A DNA stretch of 64,000 nucleotides from an uncultured Acidobacteriota bacterium (GCA_902825985.1 CADEDC010000003.1:94383-158382), one strand, 5' to 3'. Positions 1 to 8,552 are shown, counted from the first letter of the stretch. Numbers and translations are program-made. The notes: generated by a model from the sequence alone, not told the origin.

Positions 1-1
1 C

Positions 2-505
2 GCGATTCAGCACATTCTGCTGACTCACGCGCACGTCGACCACGTGTCCGGTGTGGCTGCCGCCCGGCGCGCCCTCGGGGTGCGCATCTACCTGCATCGC
101 GACGATGAGTTCCTGTACGAGGATGCGGTGCAGCACGGCCTGCTCTTCGGCCTGCAGGTCGAGCCGCCGCCGCCAGTGGACGAGTATTACTCCCCGGGCC
201 AGGTCATCGCATTCGGCGACTATGAAGTCCGGCCGCACCACACGCCCGGCCACTGTCCGGGCGGGGTCTGCCTGCAGGTCGGCAAAATCGGCGAGGCGGG
301 TCAGGATCTCTTCGTCGGCGACACGCTGTTCGCAGGCTCGATCGGTCGTACGGACCTTCCGGGCGGAGACTATCAGACGCTCATCGCCTCCATCCGCGAC
401 GTGCTCTTCCGGTTCGGCGACGGGGCGCGGGTATATCCCGGGCACGGCCCGGCCACGACCATCGGTCAGGAGCGGCGGACCAACCCGTTTCTGCAGGCGG
501 AGTAG
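2..505 (+). CDS. MBL-fold metallo-hydrolase, 5' truncated by window edge
   Basis: The reading frame is open from the first bases, so the true start lies outside the window. It opens with a T-H-A-H-V-D-H metal-binding motif, the HxHxDH signature of the metallo-beta-lactamase fold. Downstream are the other metal-ligand regions: H-T-P-G-H-C-P-G, then V-G-D-T-L-F-A-G-S-I-G-R-T-D-L-P-G-G-D, and a C-terminal Y-P-G-H-G-P. The order and the GRTDLPGGD stretch are typical of glyoxalase II-like and persulfide dioxygenase-like hydrolases of the YcbL type. The substrate cannot be decided from sequence alone. It ends 11 bases before the convergent FHA gene. Confidence 0.9.
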   Translation, partial: AIQHILLTHAHVDHVSGVAAARRALGVRIYLHRDDEFLYEDAVQHGLLFGLQVEPPPPVDEYYSPGQVIAFGDYEVRPHHTPGHCPGGVCLQVGKIGEAGQDLFVGDTLFAGSIGRTDLPGGDYQTLIASIRDVLFRFGDGARVYPGHGPATTIGQERRTNPFLQAE

Positions 506-516
506 GGCAGCCCGGC

Positions 517-816
517 TCAGCTCTCGGCGACCCGTTCGACCTTGAGGGCGACCCGGCCGATCTGAAGCATGTCGCCGCTGCGCACCCGTGCCCGGTCGAC
601 CCGCTTGCCGTTCACGTAGGTGCCGTTCGTGCTCTCGAGGTCGATGACGTCGATCCGGTCGTCGGCGACTTCGAGCCGGCAGTGCAGCCGCGACACGAGG
701 GCGGCTTCGACGATGAAATCGGCCCGCGGCGCCCGTCCCAGGGTCTTGATGGTGCCTGGCGCGATCCGGAACACCACCGGGTCGGCGTCCGTCTCTGCAC
801 TGTGCAGGATCCACAT
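517..816 (-). CDS. Small stand-alone FHA domain protein
   Basis: The 99-residue protein is essentially one forkhead-associated domain, a phosphothreonine-peptide binding module. Hallmarks visible are L-G-R near residue 27, S-R-L-H-C-R-L (the conserved S-x-x-H) and S-T-N-G-T-Y-V-N-G at about residue 62. There is no kinase, signal peptide or membrane segment, so it presumably acts as a cytoplasmic adaptor. It is divergent from the adaptor/permease operon starting at 900 and convergent with the metallo-hydrolase. The partner kinase is not in this window. Confidence 0.9.
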   Translation of the reverse strand: MWILHSAETDADPVVFRIAPGTIKTLGRAPRADFIVEAALVSRLHCRLEVADDRIDVIDLESTNGTYVNGKRVDRARVRSGDMLQIGRVALKVERVAES

Positions 817-899
817 GCAGGCATTGTCTCACGGCGGACCCGCATCCGCCGGGCTGGCCGGCGACGAACTTCGGCCGCCGCAACTTCGTAAGGTGGATC

Positions 900-2108
900 A
901 TGAGCCAGGCAACTCGTCGGAGCCGGAAAGCTCTCCTCTACGCGCTGGTGGCGCTGGCTGCCGTCGGCGTCGGCGTCGCCGGATACGGCAGCTTGAAAGG
1001 CGCCTCGGCGGACGTCGACCCGTCGCAACTGGCCACCGTCGAACTCGGCACCATGGTGCAGTCGGTGGTGGCGACCGGCAAGGTCGAGCCGATCACGAAG
1101 GTCGAGATCAAGTCGAAGGCGAACGGCATCATCAAGGCGCTGCCGCTCGACATCGATGACGCGGTCGACGAAGGCGACATCCTGGCTGAACTCGACAAGG
1201 ATCAGCTGCAGGCGGCACAGCGCGGCGCCGAGGCGAACCTGCTGGCGGCGCGGGCGGCTCTCGAGGCCGCTGCCGCCCAGCTCCAGAAGAACATCGTCGA
1301 AGCCGAAGGGCCCGACGTGGCGTTCGCCCGCCGCGCCCTCGAGCGGGCGCAGTCGCTGTTCGCGCAGCGGCTGGTGGCGCAGTCCGGGTTGGACGACGCG
1401 CAGAGCGCGCTCGACGTCGCCGAGAATCGCCGGCGGGCCGCCGAGTCGCAGCTGGCGGTGAGCCGCGCCCGGGTCGCCGAGGCGCGCGCGCAAGTGGCTC
1501 AAGCACAGGCGGCGGCCGATCGCGCCGCCGAGGATCTCGCAAACGCGACGCTGCGCGCACCGATTCGCGGCACGATCCTGAGCCGGGACGTCGAGATCGG
1601 CAGTCCCGTGTCGTCCATCCTGAATCTCGGCGCCAACGGCTCGCTCATCATGACGCTCGGCGACATCGATCAGGTGTTCGTCCGCGGCAAGGTGGACGAG
1701 GCCGACATCGGTCGCGTGCAGTTCAATCAGCTGGCCCGCATCCGGGTCGAGACGTTCAAGGACAAGGTGTTCACCGGCCGTGTCACCAAGATCTCGCCGA
1801 TGGGGACCGAGAAGGACAACGTCACGAGTTTCGAGGTCCGGGTCTCCATCGACAACCCGGGCAAGGAGCTCAAGGCCAACATGACGGCGAACGCCGAGAT
1901 CGTCCTGCAGGAGTTCCCCGGCTCGCTGCTGCTCCCGGAGGCCGCGATCAGCTACGACGCGCAGCGACAGGCGTCGGTCGACGTCATCGATCCGGTGGCG
2001 AAGGGCGGCCGTCGCTCGGTGCCGGTGCGAGTCGGGGTCGGCAACGGCACCAGAATCCAGGTGCTCGAGGGGTTGAAGGTCGGCGACCGGGTCATTCTGC
2101 CGTCCTAG
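900..2108 (+). CDS. Periplasmic adaptor of the MacA/HlyD family
   Basis: This 402-residue protein has an N-terminal membrane anchor (about residues 10-30), a lipoyl/biotinyl half-motif, a long alpha-helical hairpin very rich in Ala, Arg and Glu (about 100-215), the second lipoyl half (A-P-I-R-G-T-I-L) and a beta-barrel domain. This is the order found in membrane fusion proteins of MacAB-type tripartite transporters. It would span the periplasm and couple inner-membrane permeases to an outer-membrane channel. An AAGG ribosome site precedes the ATG. It is followed after 10 bases by a MacB-like permease, so the three genes to 4694 form one operon. No outer-membrane channel or ATPase gene is adjacent. 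Confidence 0.92.
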   Translation: MSQATRRSRKALLYALVALAAVGVGVAGYGSLKGASADVDPSQLATVELGTMVQSVVATGKVEPITKVEIKSKANGIIKALPLDIDDAVDEGDILAELDKDQLQAAQRGAEANLLAARAALEAAAAQLQKNIVEAEGPDVAFARRALERAQSLFAQRLVAQSGLDDAQSALDVAENRRRAAESQLAVSRARVAEARAQVAQAQAAADRAAEDLANATLRAPIRGTILSRDVEIGSPVSSILNLGANGSLIMTLGDIDQVFVRGKVDEADIGRVQFNQLARIRVETFKDKVFTGRVTKISPMGTEKDNVTSFEVRVSIDNPGKELKANMTANAEIVLQEFPGSLLLPEAAISYDAQRQASVDVIDPVAKGGRRSVPVRVGVGNGTRIQVLEGLKVGDRVILPS

Positions 2109-2118
2109 GACGTCCGCG

Positions 2119-3414
2119 ATGCGCGAGGCCCTCGTCCAGTCGCTCGACAATCTCCGCGCCAACCGGCTGCGCAGCTTGCTCACGATGTTCGGGATCATGT
2201 GGGGCATGGTCTCCATCGTCATCCTCTCGGCGACCGGCGAGGGTTTCCGGCTCGGCAACGAACACGTGCTGCAAGAACTCGGTCGCAACGTCGGCATCAT
2301 CTGGGGCAACCGCACCACGCTGCAGGCCGGCGGCGAGCGCGCCGGGCGGCGGATCTTCCTCAGCGTCGACGACGCGCGGGCGGTGGCGGCGGAATCGTCG
2401 ATGGTCGCGGTCGTCAGTCCGGAGCTGGAGCGCGGCGGTGTCAGCGTCAAGAGCCCGTACAACGCCGCGAACGCCCGCATCACCGGCGTCGAGCCGCAGT
2501 ACCAGGGCATCCGCACCATCGAGGTGGCCAGCGGCCGGAATCTCTCCGTCACCGACGAGCAGCAGCGGGCCCGGGTGGCCATCCTCGGCCACGACGTCGC
2601 CAGGCAGCTGTTCGGCACGCGTCCGGTCGTCGACGAGACGGTCGCCATCAACGGCCTGCCGTACACCGTCGTCGGACGCATCCGTCTCAAGGAACAGGAC
2701 AGCAACTACAACGGTCCCGACAACAACAAGGTCTTCATCCCGTTCTCGACGATGATGCAGGACCTGCCGCGCACCGACGCGCCGGTCGGCTCGGTCTCGA
2801 ACATCGTCGTCGCGCCGCGGCCGGAGGTCATCGCGCAGCTGCCGACCGTGCTCGAGCGGCGGCGCGGGCGCATCGACGACATCGACTGGCCGCTCGAGAA
2901 GAACATCCGCGGCATCCTGGCGCGCCGCCACGGCTTCGACCCGGACGACCGCGAGGCGCTGAGCATGTGGGACACCTCGCTCGAGACCCTGATGTTCAGC
3001 CGCATGGTCGACCGGATGCGCGACTTCTTCGTCCTCGTCGGACTGGTGACGTTGACGCTCGGGGGCATCGGCGTGATGAACATCATGCTGGTCGCGGTCA
3101 AGGAGCGGACCCGCGAGATCGGCGTGCGCAAGGCGCTCGGCGCGACGACGAACGCCATCCAGCGGCAGTTCTTCCTCGAAGGCCTGTTCCTCGCCCTGGT
3201 CAGCGGCGCCATCGGCATGGGGCTCGCCCTCGGCCTCTGCGCGCTGGTCAACCTCGCGCCGATGCCGCCGCGGTTCTCCGGCATGATCGTCTCGCCGCAG
3301 AGCGGTCTGATGGCGCTCGGCGTGCTCATCGCGATCGGCGTCGTCACCGCCACGTATCCGGCCCGCCGCGCCGCGGAGCTGCCACCGGTCGAAGCCCTGC
3401 GCTTCGAGCTCTAG
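2119..3414 (+). CDS. MacB-like ABC transporter permease (FtsX family), copy 1
   Basis: The 431 residues have the MacB permease plan: a first membrane helix near residues 20-42, a periplasmic core of about 230 residues, then three helices at the C-terminus. The cytoplasmic E-R-T-R-E-I-G-V-R-K-A-L-G-A motif, which couples FtsX permeases to their ATPase, lies between the second and third helices. Unlike MacB itself it has no fused nucleotide-binding domain. It stands 10 bases after the adaptor gene and 17 bases before a paralogous permease. It may form a heterodimer with that paralogue, powered by an ATPase encoded elsewhere. The substrate is unknown. Confidence 0.9.
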   Translation: MREALVQSLDNLRANRLRSLLTMFGIMWGMVSIVILSATGEGFRLGNEHVLQELGRNVGIIWGNRTTLQAGGERAGRRIFLSVDDARAVAAESSMVAVVSPELERGGVSVKSPYNAANARITGVEPQYQGIRTIEVASGRNLSVTDEQQRARVAILGHDVARQLFGTRPVVDETVAINGLPYTVVGRIRLKEQDSNYNGPDNNKVFIPFSTMMQDLPRTDAPVGSVSNIVVAPRPEVIAQLPTVLERRRGRIDDIDWPLEKNIRGILARRHGFDPDDREALSMWDTSLETLMFSRMVDRMRDFFVLVGLVTLTLGGIGVMNIMLVAVKERTREIGVRKALGATTNAIQRQFFLEGLFLALVSGAIGMGLALGLCALVNLAPMPPRFSGMIVSPQSGLMALGVLIAIGVVTATYPARRAAELPPVEALRFEL

Positions 3415-3431
3415 ACGGCCGAGGCCCTGCC

Positions 3432-4694
3432 ATGAACATGCTGCGCGAGGTGGTCCGCGAAGCGCTCTACAGCCTCTATCACCATCGCTTTCGTGTCGGC
3501 CTGTCGATGCTCGGCATCTCGTGGGGCATCATCTCGGTGGTCACCCTGCTCGCCTACGGCAACGGCTTCGCGTCGGCGCTCGCCGCCGGCTTCCGCGGCG
3601 CGTTCTCGGACGGCGTCTCGGTGGCGTTCCCCGGCCAGACCAGCCTGCAGGCGGGCGGGGAACGGGCGGGGCGCCGCGTCCGCATGACGCCGGCCGACGT
3701 CGCCGACCTCGGTCAGCTGCCGTTCGTGAAGTCGGTCAGCCCCGAGTTCATGAGCGAGCACCCGGTCGTGCTCGGCAACAAGCAGGCCAGCCACATGGTA
3801 CGCGCCGTCGCGGCCAGCTACGGTGCGATGCGGAGCGAGACGCCGATGCCCGGCGGACGCTTCATCGACGACGAAGACGTGCGGCTGCGCCGCCGCGTCG
3901 CGTTCATCGGCAGCGAGGTGCAGCGCAAGCTGTTCGGGGCCCTGCCGGCGGTCGGCCAGACGATCCGCGTCAAGGGGATTCCGTTCGAGGTGATCGGCGT
4001 CGGCGTCGAGAAGGTGCAGATGTCGAACTACAACCGGCCCGACAAGTATTGCGTCTTCATCCCGTGGACGACGATGTCCTCGCTCGGCGACGCGCAGTAC
4101 GTCTCCAATTTCGTCTTCCAGGCCGTGTCGCCGACGCAGGAGGCGAAGGCGATTCGTCAGGTCCGCGAGCTGCTGGCCGAACGCCATCGCTACAACCCGG
4201 ACGACGAGCGGGCGCTCAACCTGTTCGGATCGGCCGACATGAAGAAGATCGTGGGTCCCATCGTCACCGGCCTGCAGCTCGTGCTGACATTCATCGGCAT
4301 CGTGACGCTGGCGATCGGCGGCGTCGGCATCATGAACATCATGTTCGTGAACGTGCAGGAGCGGACGCGGGAGATCGGCGTCCGCAAGGCGCTCGGCGCA
4401 CCACGGCGGCAGATTCTTGCGCAGTTCCTGCTCGAGGGCATCGTCACGACCGTGCTCGGCGGTTCGGTCGGGATCGCGGCAGCCTACGCGCTCGCCTGGC
4501 TGCTCAGCCCGCGGCCGTTCCTCGCCGAGCTGCTGGACGACTCGAGCGGCGTCACCGACATCCACCTGGTGCTGTCACCGGAGCTGGTGCTGCTGGCCGC
4601 GTCCATCTTGATGGGTGTCGGCTTCGTTGCCGGGCTGCTGCCGGCGATCAAGGCCTCGCGTCTGGATCCGATCGAGGCGCTGCGTTACGAGTAG
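3432..4694 (+). CDS. MacB-like ABC transporter permease (FtsX family), copy 2
   Basis: The 420-residue protein is a paralogue of the preceding permease. It has the same membrane topology, the shared L-Q-A-G-G-E-R-A-G-R-R stretch in the periplasmic core, and the same E-R-T-R-E-I-G-V-R-K-A-L-G-A coupling motif. The ATG at 3432 was chosen because the N-terminus then aligns with that of the first permease; the frame is open further upstream but only as a shadow of the first gene. It ends the operon, and the next gene is convergent. As with its partner, no nucleotide-binding domain is present. Confidence 0.9.
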   Translation: MNMLREVVREALYSLYHHRFRVGLSMLGISWGIISVVTLLAYGNGFASALAAGFRGAFSDGVSVAFPGQTSLQAGGERAGRRVRMTPADVADLGQLPFVKSVSPEFMSEHPVVLGNKQASHMVRAVAASYGAMRSETPMPGGRFIDDEDVRLRRRVAFIGSEVQRKLFGALPAVGQTIRVKGIPFEVIGVGVEKVQMSNYNRPDKYCVFIPWTTMSSLGDAQYVSNFVFQAVSPTQEAKAIRQVRELLAERHRYNPDDERALNLFGSADMKKIVGPIVTGLQLVLTFIGIVTLAIGGVGIMNIMFVNVQERTREIGVRKALGAPRRQILAQFLLEGIVTTVLGGSVGIAAAYALAWLLSPRPFLAELLDDSSGVTDIHLVLSPELVLLAASILMGVGFVAGLLPAIKASRLDPIEALRYE

Positions 4695-4712
4695 ACGGTG
4701 GACGCGGCCCGG

Positions 4713-6383
4713 CTACTTCATCGCCTGGAACGTCTTCCTCAACCACTCGACGACCGCTGACGACAGGACCGGACTGACCGTCCTGTCGGGCAGCGTGCCG
4801 TACTCGTCGACCTCGCCGGTGGTCGCCGGCACGAGCAGGTGATTGACACCAGGCACCTTGATGACTTCGACCACCGACTGTCGCGTCCGCGCCTTTGCGA
4901 GGGCGCCGAGCCGGTCGGCGTTGATCGGAGCCACCTGCCGGTCGAGTTCACCCTGGATAATGAGCAGCGGCTGGCGGATGTCGTTCATCGGCCGCGCCGG
5001 GTCGAAGGCCAGGAAGCTGTTGAACCACGGCACGTCGGCCTGGCGGCGCAGACCGGGAGGGATGGTGTCCCATCCCTGGCCGCTGACGACCGCCGCCTGA
5101 ATCCTCTTCTGCAGGTCGAGCGTGGCCTGCTTCTCCTCGTCGGTGCGGTTCGAGCGCGACAGCGCGTGCGACACCTGCGCCATGTTGAGCTCGGCGCCGG
5201 TGGTGCCCATCGCGGCGACGAGCACGAGCGCCCTGATCCGCTTGTCCCGCGCCGCGGACATCATGGCGACGGCGCCGCCTTCGCTGTGACCGAGCACCGC
5301 CACCCGCTTCCGATCGACGTCCTTGCGATCGGTCATGAACTTGACGGCGGCGCGCAGATCGTCGGCGTAGTCGGCGAGCGTCGCCGACTCCGGCCGGCCG
5401 CCGCTCTGGCCGACGCCGCGTTTGTCGTAGCGCAGCACCAGGAACCCGCCATCGGCGAGCGTGTTCGCGAGCTGACCGAAGATTGGAATGCCGAAGGCGT
5501 TCTCGTCGCGGTCGGTCGGACCTGAGCCGCCGACCAGGATGACGGCCGGCATCTTCGGCGTCGTGCCGGTCGGCTTCGACAGCGTCCCGGCGAGCGAGAA
5601 GCCGTTCGCCGGCACCCGGACCGCCTCGTCGCCGGCGCGCGTGATCGTCACGCGGCGGGCCGACACCGCCGCGATGTCTTCGCGGACGACGTCGAGTGTC
5701 TGCGCCGGCACGCTGACGCGGAGCAGCCGGCCGGCTTCGTCGCCCCAGATCTCGACGTCCAGCGCCGGACCCACCGGCGGCTGCAGGCGGACCTTCGTCC
5801 GTCTCACCTCGATGAGCCGCGACGTGGTCTGGATGCGTTCAGGTGTCGACTCGCCGACCGTCGCCGTGACGGTGCCCTGCGGGACGGTGTACAGCTGCAG
5901 CGTGGTGCCGGCGGCGGCGGTCCTCAGCCGGGCGGAGAACGCTTCGTACGGCGCGAAGAACGGGTTCGGCAGCAGCAGGGCGTCCGCGGCGATCGCATCG
6001 GTCTTCTCGCCGGGCGTGCCGTTCGTCGTGAACTCGCTGCGCGCCGCGCCGTCGGTGACGGTCGTACGCAGCGTTGTCGTCTGGTCGCGCGCCGTCGCCT
6101 CGAGCACCAGCGACCGCGGCTTCCAGGCCGCGTCGTACTTCACTTCCAGCCGCCGCGCCGCGATGTCCAGCGGCGGGCCGATGCGGCCGCTGCCGCTGAT
6201 CGTCCAGCCGTCGGCGTCCTGCACGACCGTCGCCTCCTCCGTGCCGACCTGGGCGGCGCGCAGGAAGATGACGAAGCGCGATGCCGCCGGCGCCGCAGCC
6301 GCCGGTTGAGCCAGGGCGGCCGCCGGCAGCAGGGCGGCGATGATGCACGCGGCCGCCCGGATAGAATGAAGCCAGCAGGGCAT
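4713..6383 (-). CDS. Secreted alpha/beta hydrolase with N-terminal extension
   Basis: From the ATG at 6383 the protein has 556 residues and a signal peptide ending A-A-L-A-Q near residue 26. About 230 residues of beta-rich sequence follow, of a kind I do not recognise, then a peptidase S9/dienelactone hydrolase-like alpha/beta hydrolase domain. That domain shows G-G-S-G-P-T-D-R-D, Y-D-K-R-G-V-G-Q-S, the nucleophile elbow G-H-S-E-G-G at about 365-370, and a late G-V-N-H carrying the catalytic His. It is probably a periplasmic or outer-surface esterase or peptidase. Its start codon overlaps the divergent ygfZ start within one CATG, and a TATGCT -10 box lies 5 bases upstream. Confidence 0.88.
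   Translation of the reverse strand: MPCWLHSIRAAACIIAALLPAAALAQPAAAAPAASRFVIFLRAAQVGTEEATVVQDADGWTISGSGRIGPPLDIAARRLEVKYDAAWKPRSLVLEATARDQTTTLRTTVTDGAARSEFTTNGTPGEKTDAIAADALLLPNPFFAPYEAFSARLRTAAAGTTLQLYTVPQGTVTATVGESTPERIQTTSRLIEVRRTKVRLQPPVGPALDVEIWGDEAGRLLRVSVPAQTLDVVREDIAAVSARRVTITRAGDEAVRVPANGFSLAGTLSKPTGTTPKMPAVILVGGSGPTDRDENAFGIPIFGQLANTLADGGFLVLRYDKRGVGQSGGRPESATLADYADDLRAAVKFMTDRKDVDRKRVAVLGHSEGGAVAMMSAARDKRIRALVLVAAMGTTGAELNMAQVSHALSRSNRTDEEKQATLDLQKRIQAAVVSGQGWDTIPPGLRRQADVPWFNSFLAFDPARPMNDIRQPLLIIQGELDRQVAPINADRLGALAKARTRQSVVEVIKVPGVNHLLVPATTGEVDEYGTLPDRTVSPVLSSAVVEWLRKTFQAMK
6362..6367 (+). promoter_or_regulatory. -10 box for ygfZ
   Basis: TAGAAT lies 14 bases before the ygfZ ATG, giving a leader of about 7 bases. 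The element sits inside codons 6-7 of the divergent hydrolase gene. No good -35 hexamer is visible. This is a motif-based prediction. Confidence 0.45.
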
Positions 6384-7437
6384 GTCACAGCATAACACCC
6401 CGGAAATCACGACACTGTCGAGCGAACCCGGCTATGTGGCGGCACGCCGCGCCGCCGCGCTCCTCGATCGCCGGACGCGCGGCCGCATCGTCCTGTCCGG
6501 GGCCGAGCGGGCCTCCTACCTCCAGGGGATGCTGACCAACGACATCGTCGCCCTGCACGCCGGTCAGGGGTGCTACGCCTGCTATCTGACGGCGCAGGGC
6601 CGCATGATCTCGGACATGTGGCTGTTCGAGCTCGGCGACGTGATGCTGATGACGTTGCCCGGCACGACCCGTGAGACGGTGCTCGGCAAGCTGGACCAGT
6701 TCATCTTCAGTGAGGACGTGCAGCTCGGCGACGTGACCGACAGCTTCTCCAGCCTGGCGGTCCTTGGGCCCGACGCGCCGCGGATCATTGCCGGCGTCGT
6801 GCCGGACGTGACGGCCGAACAGCTGTCCCGGCTGGACGAGGGTGGCAACCTGCGGACGACCATCGGCGGTGAACCGGCCGTCGTGCTGCGGGTCGGCGAC
6901 GCCGGCGTCGCCGCCTACGAGCTGCTGGTTGGTCCGGCGCAGTACGACGCCTGCTGGCAGGCGATGCGTGGCGCCGGCGCCGAGCCGCTGTCGGACGCCG
7001 CGGCCGAGACGCTGCGGGTCGAGGGCGGCGTGCCGCGGTTCCACCGCGACATGGACGAGGAGACGATTCCGCTCGAAGCGAATCTCGAAGGCCGGGCAAT
7101 CAGTCAGTCCAAGGGGTGCTACGTCGGACAGGAAGTCATCATCCGCGTGCTGCACCGCGGCCACGGGCGCGTCGCGAAACGGCTGGTCGGCCTGCGGGTG
7201 GTGGGTGACGTCATCCCGGCGGTGGCAGCCGCGGGAGCGCCTGGCGGACTCATCCGCAGCAGCGAGCGTGACATCGGCCGCGTGACCAGTGCGGTCTACT
7301 CGCCAGCCTGCGGCGGGCCGATCGCGCTCGGCTACGTGCACCGTGACTTCGTGGCGCCCGGCACGACGGTCACCATCGACGGGGTCACCGCGACGGTCAC
7401 GGCGCTGCCCTTCGTGCCGGCCTCAGCGGCCGCCTGA
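6382..7437 (+). CDS. ygfZ: YgfZ/GcvT-like folate-binding protein
   Basis: The 351-residue protein belongs to the aminomethyltransferase-like YgfZ family. These folate-dependent proteins help assemble or repair certain iron-sulfur enzymes, including tRNA-modifying MiaB. The diagnostic K-G-C-Y-x-G-Q-E motif is present at residues 244-251 with its conserved cysteine. Upstream are the folate-site features Y-L-Q-G-M-L-T-N-D near residue 48 and the V-E-G-G-V-P-R stretch before the motif. No glycine-cleavage genes are near, which favours YgfZ over GcvT. It is monocistronic and its 3' end overlaps the convergent mutT gene by 15 bases. Confidence 0.9.
   Translation: MSQHNTPEITTLSSEPGYVAARRAAALLDRRTRGRIVLSGAERASYLQGMLTNDIVALHAGQGCYACYLTAQGRMISDMWLFELGDVMLMTLPGTTRETVLGKLDQFIFSEDVQLGDVTDSFSSLAVLGPDAPRIIAGVVPDVTAEQLSRLDEGGNLRTTIGGEPAVVLRVGDAGVAAYELLVGPAQYDACWQAMRGAGAEPLSDAAAETLRVEGGVPRFHRDMDEETIPLEANLEGRAISQSKGCYVGQEVIIRVLHRGHGRVAKRLVGLRVVGDVIPAVAAAGAPGGLIRSSERDIGRVTSAVYSPACGGPIALGYVHRDFVAPGTTVTIDGVTATVTALPFVPASAAA
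6389..6394 (-). promoter_or_regulatory. -10 box for the secreted hydrolase
   Basis: On the minus strand TATGCT is followed after 5 bases by the hydrolase ATG at 6383, which would give a leaderless mRNA. It lies inside the first codons of ygfZ. The same TATGCT-then-start arrangement occurs at the SirB1-like gene (30096-30101). Confidence 0.45.
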
Positions 7438-7809
7438 CAGCAGCTCGATCACCTCCTGATCGGCCGGCGGAAACGACAGGCCGCGGAGCGCACCACGCGA
7501 CACCCAGCGCACCTCCTGACCCTGCTGCGGTCGCGGTTGTCCGGTGATCCGGCAGCGCAGGAAGTGGAGTTCGACGCGCCGGTCGTCGTAGTCGTGTGCG
7601 GTGGCCAGCACCTCCGCTCCGACGTCGGCGACGACGGCCAGCTCCTCCAGCATCTCGCGGGCGAGACACTCCGCGAGCGATTCGCCGGCCTCGCATTTGC
7701 CGCCGGGAAACTCCCAGTAGCCTGCGAGGTGCACGCCCTCCTGCCGTCGGGTCACCAGGAAGTGCCCGTCCTGCATGACGATGGCGGCGGTGACGACGAT
7801 GGTGCGCAT
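7423..7809 (-). CDS. mutT: MutT-like Nudix hydrolase ((d)NTP pyrophosphatase)
   Basis: The 128-residue protein has a Nudix box at residues 37-59 (G-x5-E-x7-R-E-x-x-E-E), with the usual Gly of the EExGU end replaced by Ala58. The preceding G-Y-W-E-F-P-G-G is typical of MutT, which hydrolyses 8-oxo-dGTP so that oxidised guanine is not built into DNA. The start codon shares one base with the mutY stop (TGATG), so the two are translationally coupled. All catalytic Glu residues are kept, so this is an active enzyme type and not the degenerate Nudix-like domain normally found at the end of MutY. Confidence 0.9.
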   Translation of the reverse strand: MRTIVVTAAIVMQDGHFLVTRRQEGVHLAGYWEFPGGKCEAGESLAECLAREMLEELAVVADVGAEVLATAHDYDDRRVELHFLRCRITGQPRPQQGQEVRWVSRGALRGLSFPPADQEVIELLSGGR

Positions 7810-8552
7810 CACGCCTTCGGCGCCCGGCGGGTGCCGGCGCCAGCCGACCCGGCCCGCCGCGGTGCCGCCGCGCCGCTGCCCGGCGTGAACGGATACGTCA
7901 CGCAGCCCCTGGCCATCGGACAGGCGGGGCATTTCGGCTGCCGCGCCGTGCACAGCGTGGCGCCGAAGTCCATCAGCGCCTGGTTGAAGTCGAAGACGTC
8001 CTTGCGAGGCACCAGCGCTTCGGACAGGGCCCACAGGTGACGCTTCATCGCATGGGCCTTCGGGTCGCCGGCGCCCACGAAGACACGGAACAAGACCCGC
8101 GCGACGTTGGTGTCGAGGATGGCCGCGCGCTGCCGGAAGGCAAAGCTGCGGATGGCACCGGCGGTGTACGCGCCGATTCCCTTGAACGACAACAGCGTCG
8201 CCTCGTCGTCCGGCAGCTGTCCGCCGAAGCGGGCCACCGCTTCGCGGGCGATGGTCTGCAGCCGTCGTGGCCGGATGTTGTATCCGAGCGGCCGCCAGGT
8301 GGCCGTGACTTCGTCTTCCGGGGCGCCGGCGAGCACGTGCATGGACGGGTATTTGGCCAGCCATTCCTCGTACTTCGGCAGCACGCGATCGACTTGCGTC
8401 TGCTGCAACATGATCTCCGAGACGAGGATGTGATACGGGTCGGCGGTGCGCCGCCACGGCAGATCACGACCGTGCCGGCGGTACCACGTCAGGAGGCGGG
8501 TCCGGAACGCCCGGCGCGCGGCGGTGCCGGGCGCCGCGACGGCGTCGGCCAT
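7809..8552 (-). CDS. mutY: A/G-specific adenine DNA glycosylase, short form
   Basis: From the ATG at 8552 the protein has 247 residues. It contains the MutY catalytic Glu46 in S-E-I-M-L-Q-Q-T-Q-V, a helix-hairpin-helix at about 123-134 (F-K-G-I-G-A-Y-T-A-G), the catalytic Asp147 in L-D-T-N-V, and the [4Fe-4S] cysteines 201, 208, 211 and 217 with C-x6-C-x2-C-x5-C spacing. The family usually has about 350 residues; the C-terminal 8-oxoG-recognition domain is missing, and a MutT gene follows directly. In-frame ATGs at 8657 and 8699 would add a basic, low-complexity tail and would overlap the pduO promoter, so I prefer 8552. Confidence 0.9.
   Translation of the reverse strand: MADAVAAPGTAARRAFRTRLLTWYRRHGRDLPWRRTADPYHILVSEIMLQQTQVDRVLPKYEEWLAKYPSMHVLAGAPEDEVTATWRPLGYNIRPRRLQTIAREAVARFGGQLPDDEATLLSFKGIGAYTAGAIRSFAFRQRAAILDTNVARVLFRVFVGAGDPKAHAMKRHLWALSEALVPRKDVFDFNQALMDFGATLCTARQPKCPACPMARGCVTYPFTPGSGAAAPRRAGSAGAGTRRAPKA

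Noticed and set aside
612..2705. Minus-strand frame of about 700 codons opposite the HlyD-like adaptor
   Set aside because: It overlaps the real FHA gene in another frame and mirrors the adaptor gene; the protein is compositionally abnormal.
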